Source of the DNA: Eutrigla gurnardus
Lineage: Eukaryota; Chordata; Actinopteri; Perciformes; Triglidae
Length of the DNA stretch: 64,000 bases
Direction: 5' to 3'
Assembly (NCBI GenBank): GCA_963514095.1
Contig: OY741273.1
Coordinates: 468,501-532,500, forward strand
The notes under the pieces are model-generated. The model ran no database searches. It saw only the letters and a program-made list of their open reading frames with translations, and had not been told where the DNA came from. The position numbers and the translations under genes were made by a program. Below, in pieces: positions 25,101 through 37,100 of the stretch. The first letter of the stretch is position 1. Each line of letters begins with the position of its first letter.

Positions 25101-28100
25101 TTGGTGTGGTCGCTCGAATCGGCCCACGTCGGCGTTCATTTCAGCCGATTCAAATGTGTAATCCGCCATTCGAGTCGGCCATATTAAGTAGCCCAACTTC
25201 ATTTACCGACGTGAGTCGGGCAGTCGGTGCAGTGTGGACCCGCCTTTAGTATACAAACATTTTGGGATGCACGGCCGGTTTCTGCTCCATTAACAGATTT
25301 AGGCTACATTGAAAATCAATGTGTGTTTCAAAAACTTTCAATACAATGTACTGTAGATGCATTATAGGAATGTACTGTCCCTGTTATATAGAGGAAGTGA
25401 CCATGCATGTTTAATCACATCTTGGCTACATCAAACAACACTTATTTAGTCCACTCAGCATAGCATGTGTTTGATATCTGGCTATTTTTTTATTTATATT
25501 TTAAAACTGCATTTCATTAGCTCTGTAGCTGTACTCTGCTAAATGACAATAAAATTGAATCTAATCTCATCTATTTTCAGCATGTACTGCCAAGCAGAAA
25601 GACCTTCGCAAAGGACTTGGATAAGGCATATGCTGTCATGGCAAAGGAACTTAAAAGGACCATTGAAGAACAGCACCACGTGTCCACCACCGCTGATATT
25701 TGGAGTGCAAATAACAGAAGCTACCTCGGGGTGACTGTGCACTGGATTGATGGTGAAACTTTGAAACGGAGGAAGGCGGCAATAGCCTGTAAACGATTCA
25801 GGGGTCGACATACATTTGATAAAATTGCTGCTGAGATCGAGGACATTTTCTCGGAATATGGCCTTACTCACGATAAAGTCACTGCATGTGTAACTGATAA
25901 CGGGAGTAACTTTGTGAAGTGCTTCAAGGAGTATCAGTATGTTAAGTCTGAAGAGGAGGAGGAGTTGGAAGATGGCGAAGGGGAAGTAGAGTTTACAGAC
26001 CTTCACAGTGTACTGCTTACTGCTGAAGACGAAGATGCCCAGGCTGGGCTTTGTGTACTGCCTCCCCACCATAGATGTGCAGCCCATACACTCAATCTAA
26101 TTGCGAACAATGAGGTTAATAAATGGTTGGAAACCAATCCAGAATCAAGAGCGGTGTACCGCAGTGCCACAGCCAAATGTTCAGCAATGTGGACAAAGAC
26201 GAGCCGCTCCACAGTCGCATCAGATTGTCTGGAAGAGGTTGGTGAGAAAAAGTTGATTGTCCCCACAGTAACACGGTGGAACTCATTCTATGATGCCTAT
26301 GCACGAATTACAGAAATGCCCCTCATTGACATAAATAATCTCTGCACGCAGTTTCAGATTAAATGTATGACTGACAGGGAACATCAGTTTCTCAAGGAAT
26401 ACTGTGCAATCATGAAGCCTTTCACAGTCGCATTGGACATCCTGCAGGGTGAGGACACTTGTTTTTATGGGACGCTTCAACCCACGCTAGAGGTTCTTAT
26501 GGCCAAAACCTTAGCAATGAAAAATGGTTTATTGCCAATGATGACTGGGTTGCCTGAGGTTATTGTGGGAGCAATCAAAACTCGCTTTGCTGCTACAATT
26601 GATTCCAAAGCTGCGCTACTGGCTTCCGTCTCACTGCCCAAGTTCAAGCTGCGCTGGGTAAAAGAGGAAACCAGGAGAGACCACATCACTTTCCTCCTTA
26701 AAACGGAGTGCCGCTCCCTTCCAACGGAGGAGCCTGCAGCCCTGATTCCTGATGCCCCTCAACCTGCCATGGTCACTCCAAGTGAGGAGGACTTTTTCTC
26801 TTTTGATGAACAGGTCAGTGTCTCGGCTGATGCACCCATGTCCGTCGAAACAGAGGTCACGTCTTACTTGAATTCTGCCCCTGTGATGGAAAGCCTCCAT
26901 CGGTTTCCAAGAATTAAAAGAATTGCTCTCCGTTACAATGCACCTACACCATCCAGCGCACCAGTCAAAAGACTTTTCAGTCTTGGGAGTCTTGTGCTCA
27001 CTCCAAAGCGAAACCGTCTTGGAGATGTGCTATTTCAGCGCCTTCTTCTGTTGCGCTTTAACAGGTATTTTAGTGAAGTATGCAGTGAATAGGATAGCTC
27101 CCCACCATAGAACAAGGCTATATAAGTTAATTTTACCAGCCTTGTTTGGCTATTTTTTACCAGCCTTGTTTTGCTGCATGCTACCTCTGTTTATTTATTT
27201 GGCAGTAACAGGTGCTCTGTTTAGACTTTTTTATTTCCATGTTTTCATATAGCCACTTTCATTTTGAAGCACTTTGATTGTCATTTGTAAGTTTGAAAAA
27301 TGTGGCTATCCCCACAGAAGCAAAGTAACAGGTGTTCTGTGTAGACTTTTTTATTTCCATGTTTTCATATAGCCACTTTCATTTTGAAGCACTTTGATTG
27401 TCATTTGTAAGTTTGAAAAATGTGGCTATCCCCACAGAAGCAAAGTAACAGGTGTTCTGTTTAGACTTTTTTATTTCCATGTTTTCATATAGCCACTTTC
27501 ATTTTGAAGCACTTTGATTGTCATTTGTAAGTTTGAAAAATGTGGCTATCCCCACAGAAGCAAATTAACAGGTGTTCTGTTTAGACTTTTTTATTTCCAT
27601 GTTTTCATATAGCCACTTTCATTTTGAAGCACTTTGATTGTCATTTGCAAGTTTGAAAAATGTGGCTATCCCCACAGAAGCAATAGCCATAGGTCTAGCT
27701 TCATTATGCTGTTAATTTATCTGTGAATAAAAGAAATAAAGGGATAGAAATGTAAAAAGGGTTGTGTATCTTGTCATGACTTTTTTTTTTTTTACAATCT
27801 ACAGTAGTAGGCTCTAGCTCTATTGATTTCAATATGAATACCTAAAGTTACAGTATTTTTATTGTAAAATGTATTTACATTTACATTTAGGTCATTAATG
27901 TAGAGTTGAGGTGAAGTCTGAACAGGTGAGTCTTGAGCCTTTTTCGGAAGATGGCAAATGACTCTGCTGTCCTGATATTGGTCGGGTATGTATTGCACCA
28001 TGATCCATAACTGACATTATATTGTACTTCTGTTAGCCTCAGTCATAATGCCATACATACCACATCACCTCCTGCTGTGTAATGAACTGCATTGAACACA

Positions 28101-31069
28101 AGAAGATCTATTGAGAACACCAAATCCATATTTCCTTTTATTTTGGCGAAAAGTAATGCAAAAGTAATGTAAAAGTAGTGTAATGCCTTACAATTCAAAG
28201 ACAGTAATATTGTAATGTAACTAATTACTTTGAAATGACAGTAACAAGTAATAAATAATGCATTACACTTTTGAAGTAGCTTGCCCAACACTGATGATGT
28301 GAATTATTCTGTCTTTCCTGTCTGTGTCTTTCAATCTGCGTCTGTTTCTCTGTCTCTCTTTCTCTCTCTGTCTTCGTCTATCTCTCAGGATCCTAACGTT
28401 TCCTAACACTCTGAATGTTGAGGACACCAGGAAGGCCATCAGCATTGCCTTTACCAAGTGGAGCGATGTGTCCCCGCTTATATTTACTGAGGTTACCGAC
28501 GGCAACACCACTGCTGACATCACCATAGGTAGGTAGACAAGTTCAAATGAAACAGAAACTAGGGGTGTCAACGTCTACACGTGTAAACGGGTACACGGAT
28601 AATGAATCATAACCGTTTACAAAAATCAATAACCGTTTACACGTCATTTTTCATCCTCATTTATTTCTCACCAATATATACGCCTATAGTATTTTTAGGG
28701 GTGATAATGTTGCCTGAAAGCTTCAGATAATAACATTAACTAACTATACAATTAAATGTTACCACGAGTGCAGTTATCCGCATTCAGGGCTATTCAATTG
28801 GCGGCCCCCGGGCTGGGTCCGGCCCGCAAAGCAATATTTACTGGCCCGTTTAGTGAAAAAAAAAAAAAAAAAAATGCTAGCCGTGTAGTGGCCGATATGA
28901 GCTGCCCTCTCTCATCTCCACGCAGCGCAGTGGAGACTTGCTCCTTAAGGCACAATCCTCACCACGCGCCCCCGCTAAGTTCTTCTTCGTGTACGCGCTT
29001 GATGTTGTTCTGCGACATCACCACAATGTCGCTTTCTACTTTGAAAACTCAGAAAGTTGACACTGTATTTTGATAAGCTGCTGCACTCTTCAGACTTGTG
29101 GTGTGAGCGAAACTGGACCGGTACTTTTATAATAAAAATGCGGCTGTGTCTCTGACCAAAATCTGCTGCGCTCGCGCTGCCTGCTCGCATAGATATGCTC
29201 GTATTCACATGCGCTGATGCAGGACGAGTGTTGACTAGAAATACATGCAGACGGCGCTCCTTCAAAACAACATCAAGCCATGCGTGTGTAGTAGGGATGT
29301 AACGATGCATCGTGACACGATTAAAAATCGGTACAAATGTGTGACGATTCGCACCGGTTGACAGAAAAAATTAATCGCGAATGCTATTTTTAGAAATAGG
29401 TTACGTTATCTTAAAAAAAAGTCACTGGTTGGTGATTCTTTTGTTCGACGTCAAGTCACCTAACTTACGTCACTACGTAGGTACAGGGCACAGAACGAGG
29501 GAAGACATGGCAACGGTAGGCAACAACTTTGAAATAGAGGATGCACCAAGTGGTTTTAAGTCACCTGTGTGGCTGCATTTTTGATTCCCCATATACACAA
29601 ATACAACCGGTGAGAAATGGACAGACAAAACCAAAACAGCGTGTAAATATTGCAAGAGACTGCTAACATATACCGGCAACATGAGCAACATGCAGCAGCA
29701 TATTAGCCGCCACCACAGTGAGAAGCAAAGTAATGTTACGCCACCTCCTGAGGGAAAATTGCCGAAGGGGCAAACCACCCTGACGAGAGGCTTTGCATCT
29801 CCTCTCCCCCATAACAACGCAAGAGTGCAAGGAATTACCAGGGCAATTGGTTATTTTATTGGAAAAGATTTTAGTTGAAAAGTGCTTTCGGCTGTTGATG
29901 AACACGCTGGAGCCAAGATACCACATCCCGTCACAACAGCACTTCAGCAAGGTGGTGGTGGCCAAACTCTACCAGGAGGTAAGAGCTCATGTGGCTGAGG
30001 ATCTCCGGAGGGCTGATACTGTGTCTATCACAACTGACGGGTGGACATCTAGAGCCACGCAAAGTTATATCACTATAACTGCTCATGTGATCAATGCCGA
30101 TGGGGAGTTGGCTGACTTTGTGCTTCAGACACAACCTCTTTTGGAGTCACATACTGGGGCTAACATAGCTGAAGTGCTAAAGGAGGCGGTGGCGGAATGG
30201 CAGCTGGAAAGGCAACAACAAGGTATCGCTGTAGTCACCGACAATGCGAGAAACATGGATGTGGCAGTGAGGGAAGCCGGGCTGGCACCGCAAAATACAG
30301 TTGAGTGTAAATTATGCCAGGCAAAGTTGGCTTATAGTAACAGCACGGGATCCATGCGCAACCACTTACAATGGCTTTGATTTAATGGGATTAGGAGGCA
30401 GTTGAATGGAAACAGAACCCTCTAGTGGTTATATGGTGCAACTGCGATAGAAAGAGATCATAAATTTAAACGTGTAACCGTGTACATGTCGGATAGAAGC
30501 CTCGTGTACACGTGTAGAAAAAATTGTAAACGTTGACACCCCTAACAGAAACCATTGAGCAACGAGGCGAACGTGGTTTTATAAATGTTCAACGTGTTTA
30601 TTTGGGTGCATTAGGTTTCTACACCTTTAACCACACTGACTGCTGGTGGTCTCCTCTCCACCCATGTTTCGATGGTCTGAATGGCGAGCTGGCTCACGCC
30701 TTCCTGCCGCCAAGAGGAGAGATCCACTTTGACAACCATGAGTTCTGGATTCTCGGCAAGTCCAGGTTTAGCTGGAAACAAGGTACTTATACTGCAGAAT
30801 AAGTGATAGTAGTACTACAAGTATTATTCCAGTGAAGTATGATTGTTATCAGGCCTGTTTGAGACAAGTCAGACAGATGTCGCAGAGTGCATTGGATGAT
30901 GGGTAGTAAGTCTCTCTGACTTGCCCTGGAAGCTCCTTGATTATGTGAATGTTGTGGGAACAAGACAGGTACAGTCTTCATAAATGCTGATATGCACGTT
31001 TATATATTAATATAACAATTTGTTACTTCAATAGTTCAAAAGTTCAAAAGCCTGATCTAGGCTAATGTT

Positions 31070-31107
<38 letters not shown>

Positions 31108-34100
31108 TATCTGATGGTGAGTATGAAGTCAGCAGTAATATTACAGTGTGCATGTAGCAGTGCATTGTGGGTACCGCTTATTTGTCGGTGAATACACAAC
31201 TCTTCTATATTTGTGAGGAGTCTCAAATTAAGTTCCTGTGTCTTGCTGTCAGCTGATAAAGAAAGTGAAGAAGGTTAGCCCTGAAGTTAGCAACAGGTCT
31301 GGCTGCTCTGGCTCAGGAACATTAAAGGTGGCCTGACATTTAAGGTGGACTAGCTCTATTTTTCTTTAAGTGACAAGCTGCTCCTCTGTGTCCCTTAGCT
31401 TTTTTTATCTTTAATATTTCTTTTAAATGTGTAACTGATAGCAGGTTAAACAGTTATTAATATCTCTACTGCAAACAACTTTTTTTATATCAGGAAAACA
31501 CAAATGTTACTTAGTACTCATCAGTACTCGGTATTGGCAAGTCCTGAAATGTAAGTATTTGTACTTGGTCTGTGGCATGGGTGCATCCTTATTCCTCAAG
31601 GCTTCAAATTCTGGTGCATATGCATGTTTTGTCATTTATCTTTCTGTTTCCACAACAATCCATCCATCCATCCATCCATCCATCCATCGTCTACCGCTTA
31701 TCCTGTATTCAGGGTCACAGGGGGGCTGGAGCTGATCCCAGCTGACATTGTAGAGATATGTAGAGATGTAGCGACAGACAGGTAACTGCCAGGCCTGGAC
31801 AGTTAGAGGACTCAGGTGCAGAGGTTGAACAGCTCAGGCAGATCTTTATTTGAAAACTTCCCTGGAAAGAGTGAGAACAAAACAGGCTACGAAAAACTTG
31901 GGCTACAAACTGAGAACCATGAAAGCACTGAAAAACACTGAACCCTTACGGGAAAAAGATAACGAAAAATCACTCCCTAAGGAGGCAAAGAAAAAGGCTG
32001 AGAGCTACACTATGCTATTTCCTGCGCCTATTTCCTACACTATGCACATTTCCTGCGCCTGTGCGCCGTTTTGTTTGGACGCCAGGGGAAACTGCTCCCC
32101 TTTTAGTTTCTTTTATCCTTGCTACTCTTATCCATTTTTATTTTTTATTTTATTTTTTAGCTCGTTTTTTATACCACGCTTTTTTATCAGGCTTGCATAT
32201 TTTAATGACCGGACGGCAGGATCTCTATCAAGAACCGCTCTCTCCGTCTGCTGCTGCGGAAGCTGAGGCCCTGGCAACTATGCCTGCCATGCCCTGTGGA
32301 GACGGTGAGCTTTTAAAAAAGGCGTATAAAAAGATAACAGACCTTGAGGAGGACATCCGTCGGCTCTCAGACGAACTACAGAAAAAGGACTCACTGCTGA
32401 CTAGCTTCTCCTCCCGTCTTCCTGTACTGACCAGTTTTTTAGCTGCCGACCATTCCAAAAAACAATCCACCACAACCCTGCAGGACACAGTAGTGTGGGA
32501 TCCATCCAACGGTTGCCAGCCCTCCTGCTCAACCCCAAATCATGGGCTAACCTGGGCTGAGGTAGCAGTCCGGGGACGTAAGAGAGGCTCGGCCGGGTCT
32601 GTCTCTCCGCCCCCCGTTAACCTCTCCAACCGCTACACTCCTCTGGCCGACGACGACCCGGTCCTCCCAGCTGATGGCCCCGCGCCTCCTCTCCTGGTCC
32701 GAGTCCCAGCAGCAACGCCTGCCGACCCAGCGGTTCTCTCCGCGCCTCCTCCTCTCTTGGACCGGGGCACACCTGTACTACCTGCGGACCCCGTTGCCTC
32801 GCCGGTGTGGAGCTGCGACGATGAGGCCCGGGTGGCTGGGGAATTCACAGGGGAGCCACCTCAGAGGCCTTCGAACCGGACCTCCTCCGCCCGGCGCAAG
32901 ATCCTGAAGGAGGCTGTGCTCCGCCGCTCCGGTCGGTTTCCTCACCCGGACCCGGCGGGGAATCACACTCCAACCTCCGATGCCACTGGCTGCCAGGTGA
33001 GCCAGAAACCGTCACCCCCCCGCCCCCTTTTTTCGCCCACCACATTAATAATTGGAGACTCAATAATTAAAAACATCCGCTTCTTCAATGCCGCAACGCA
33101 TTGTTTTCCCGGAGCCACCGTCCCCGGCATACTGGACAAACTCCCAGCACTGCTGAACTCTCTCGGGCCCTCCATCCAACGTGTCATAGTGCACGTTGGA
33201 TCAAATGATGCAGGTAGAAAGCAGTCCGAGCTGACCAAAACTGATTTTAAAGATCTTTTTAAGTTTTTAACAAACTGTGGAAAGTCCGTTTTCATTTCCG
33301 GTCCGATTCCAACTCTGGCCCGCGGAGTAGAACGTTTTAGCCGAATCCTCAGCCTCAACACATGGCTCCAGTCCTCCTGCACTGCCCACAACTTAGGTTT
33401 TATCGACAATTTTAATCTGTTCTGGAATCGTTCCTCCCTTTTTAGAGCTGACGGGGTTCATCCGAGCTGGCTAGGTAGCAACATTTTAACAGACAATATC
33501 CTCTATGCTGTCCAATCTGACACACGTGCGTGACTGTTGACCTGCCACGCCCCCCCGGTCCCCGACAAGTCTTCTTCGCCGCTCATACACGCCCCTCCCT
33601 CAGTGACCCCAGTGGCACAGGACAGTATTCATACCATCCCAACCATCATCTCACATAGACAATTGAAACCCAGGACTGTTTTTAGATCAAACTGTGTTTT
33701 TAACATTCCGATTGGAAAACGCGATGAGCGCACGTTCAGCACGTTCAGACGTTAAATTGGCTGTGCTGAATGTGTGCTCTCTTTTAAACAAGTCTTTTAT
33801 CATAAATGATATCATTTTAGACAATAACCTGGACAGCATTTTCCTTACGAAGACATGGCTTGGCACTGATGCACCTGTTGTTCTCACTGAGGCTTCCCCA
33901 CCGAATTTTAACTTTTTATTTTCAACTAGGGGGTGCAGAAGAGGGGGCGGCACTGCTTCAATTACAAAGAACAATATGAACACTAACGAAGTAGTTTTTA
34001 ACAGTTACTCTTCATTTGAGTACCATGCCTTCGTTTTTAGCAGCCCACCTATTCTCTGTATAACAGTCTACCGACCACCCCAGTACTCCACTTCATTCAT

Positions 34101-37100
34101 CAGGGAATTTTCAGAACTTTTATCAATTATTCATACCACTTTTAACAGAATTTTAATAACCGGTGATTTTAATTTACACGTGGACATCTCCTCAGACTCA
34201 CTGTCTAGAGACTTTTTAAACCTTTTACACTGCCTTGATTTTAAGCAACATGTGACGCAGTCGACCCACAGCAGAGGGCGCACCTTGGACCTGGTTATAT
34301 CTTATGGCCTGTCCATTGGTGCGCCCTCTGTTGTGGACCTGGCTGTATCTGACCACTTTTGTGTGTTTTTTACAATCACCAGTTTTAATCAGCGGGAGGC
34401 CCCGGTGAGAACAGTGAAGAAACGCTACCTAACTTCTGAAGTGGCTGCAAATTTTATTCAGATATTACAAAGCACTCCTGCCGAAATTTTACCAGCACCC
34501 TGCGATTTTATCACTGACAATTTTAACAATAAGATAAAGTCAACACTGGACTCAGTGGCTCCACCTTTTATTAAAACAATTAAAACAAGACCTACACCGC
34601 CATGGAGAAACGAGGACATTAAAAAACTCAAAAGGGAATGCAGGAGTGCTGAAAGGAGATGGAGGAAATGCAAGTTAACTGTTCACTATGAAATTTTACG
34701 TCAACACCTCAAAATTTACAATAACGCAGTCAAACAAGCAAGAATCTCCCACTTCCAAAAATTGATCACTGATCATAAAAATAACCCCAAATTTTTATTC
34801 TCCACAATCGATCTTTTAACAAACACAAATTTTAAAAAATCCTCTAAGACCTTTGCAGACCACTTCAGAAGAAAAATCAATGACATCAGATCCAGTCTTT
34901 TATCCCAACAGCTTTTAACACCTGGATCATTGCTTTTACCTGAGGAAACACTGGAGAGTTTTGCCCTGGTTGATGCGAGGACACTTGGTCGAGTTTTCTC
35001 CCAGGTAAAGCCCACAACCTGCCTTTTAGATCCAATTCCCACACCGTTTTTTAAAACACTCTATGGATTCTTTGAGGAACAGCTGTTGTATTTGGTGAAT
35101 TGCTCTCTTCAGACGGGTGTCTTCCCCACCTCCTTTAAAACGGCGGTGGTGAAGCCCCTTCTGAAGAAGAGTGATTTAGACCCCAATGTCTTAAATAACT
35201 ACCGGCCTGTATCCAACTTACCATTTTTAAGTAAAATTTTGGAAAAACTTGTTTTTAATCAAGTAAATGATTTCTTAAACTCAAACCATATTTTAGAGAC
35301 TCATCAGTCTGGTTTTAGGAGGAACCACAGTACAGAGACAGCACTTTTAAAGATTTTAAATGACATCAGGTGTAATTTAGATAATCATAAACTCACAGTC
35401 CTGGTACTACTGGATCTAACCGCCGCCTTCGATACAGTAGACCATCACATTTTATTAAATAGACTGAGGAACCTGGTCGGCCTCTCTGGTACTGTTTTTA
35501 ACTGGTTCACGTCCTACCTTACTGATCGAAGTTTCTTTGTAAGTATGGATACATGTTCCTCAGAAACCCATAAGATAAAGTGTGGGGTTCCCCAAGGGTC
35601 AATTTTAGGTCCAACTCTTTTTAACCTTTACATGCTTCCCCTTGGGGACGTCATCAGGAGACACGGCATCAGCTTTCATAGCTATGCTGACGATACGCAA
35701 CTGTACATGGCTGTGTCTCCTGATGACACAGGGCCAATTGATGCCCTTTTTAACTGCATTGTAGACATCAAGTCATGGATGGCAGCAAACTTCCTACAGC
35801 TCAACCAGGAAAAAACAGAGGTTTTAGTCATTGGTCCTGAAGGCCAGAGAGAGAAACTTTTACCAAAGTTACAGGATTTTAAACCCTCAAAATCTATAAA
35901 GAATCTGGGTGTGATTTTTGACTCTGAGCTCACTTTTATTCCACACATCAAAAACATAACAAAGATAGGTTTTTACCATCTTAAGAATATAGCCAGAGTC
36001 CGCCCGTTTCTCTCTCAGGCCAGTACGGAGGTGCTGATGCATGCTTTTATCTCATGTCGTTTAGATTATTGTAATGCCCTGCTCTCTGGTCTTCCCAAAA
36101 AGAACATGTACAATTTACAACTACTACAGAACTCAGCCGCACGCGTGCTGACGAGGACCAGAGGGCGGGAGCACATTACACCAGTTTTAAATCGCTGCAT
36201 TGGCTCCCTGTGCGCTTCAGGATCGATTTTAAGGTTATTTTACTAGTTTTTAAATGTCTTAATGGTCTCGGGCCTTCTTATTTGTCTGCACAAATTTTAC
36301 CCTATCAACCCTCGCGGACCCTGAGGTCCTCCGGTGCTGGCCTTTTAACCATACCACTAGTCAGAACCAAAACACACGGGGAGGCGGCATTCAGTTACCA
36401 TGGCCCCCCATTGTGGAACAGCCTGCCGGAGAACCTCAGGGCCGCAGAGAATGTTGATGTTTTTAAAAAGAGGCTCAAGACCCACCTTTTCAATCAAGCT
36501 TTTAATTGACTTGTTTAATTCCTTTTATGCTTCTTACATTTTTTATTATTATTCTATTTTATATTATCTATTTTAGCTTATCCTGCTTTACTGTTTTATA
36601 TATTTTATTTATTTTTATTGTTTTATTTATTGGGTCTATTTTACTTTATTTTATACATCTTTATGAATTTTACTGTTTTTGTTGTTTTATTGTTTTATTC
36701 CCTCAGATTTTAGCTTCTACCTTTTACCTTATTTTACTGTTTTAGCCCCTCGATTTTCCAGTGTTTCCTCCTGGGGGCCTACCACACCGGGAGTTGTTTC
36801 TGGTCCAACGTTGGGGGTGCTGTCCTGTGGACGGCCATGGCCCGGGTGGTTGGAGAGCTCTACACCGTGGTGTGGAGCCTCCTGTCTGCCTGGGCTGGGG
36901 TGGTCCCTGTGGCGGCGCCCCCTGCAGGCATGGACCATGATTCCTCTCGGTGTGTACGGCCCCCAAAGGTAGCTTCTTCCTCACCTCAGATCTCGATGCC
37001 CAGCCATGTCTCCTCAGCAACAGTTAGTGTTTGTGTGTGGGTGTGTATTTGTGTGTGTATGTTTATGTGTGTGGGTGTGTATTTGTGTGTGTATGTTTAT

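Larger units (their letters stand above)
24290..28294 (+). mobile_element. hAT element with an open transposase gene
   Basis: A complete-looking transposase gene is followed by a 3' region with 120-bp tandem repeats and, at 28275-28294, GTAGCTTGCCCAACACTG, the inverse of the CAGTGTTGGGCAAG end common in hAT elements. The matching left end is not visible; sequence rich in GTAACGCG near 24290-24370 suggests a diverged end. So the boundaries are approximate. Confidence 0.75.

Noticed and set aside
30600..30802. ORF read as beginning at 30533
   Set aside because: The coding part is mmp23b exon 4, entered through the acceptor at 30611-30614, not an independent gene.
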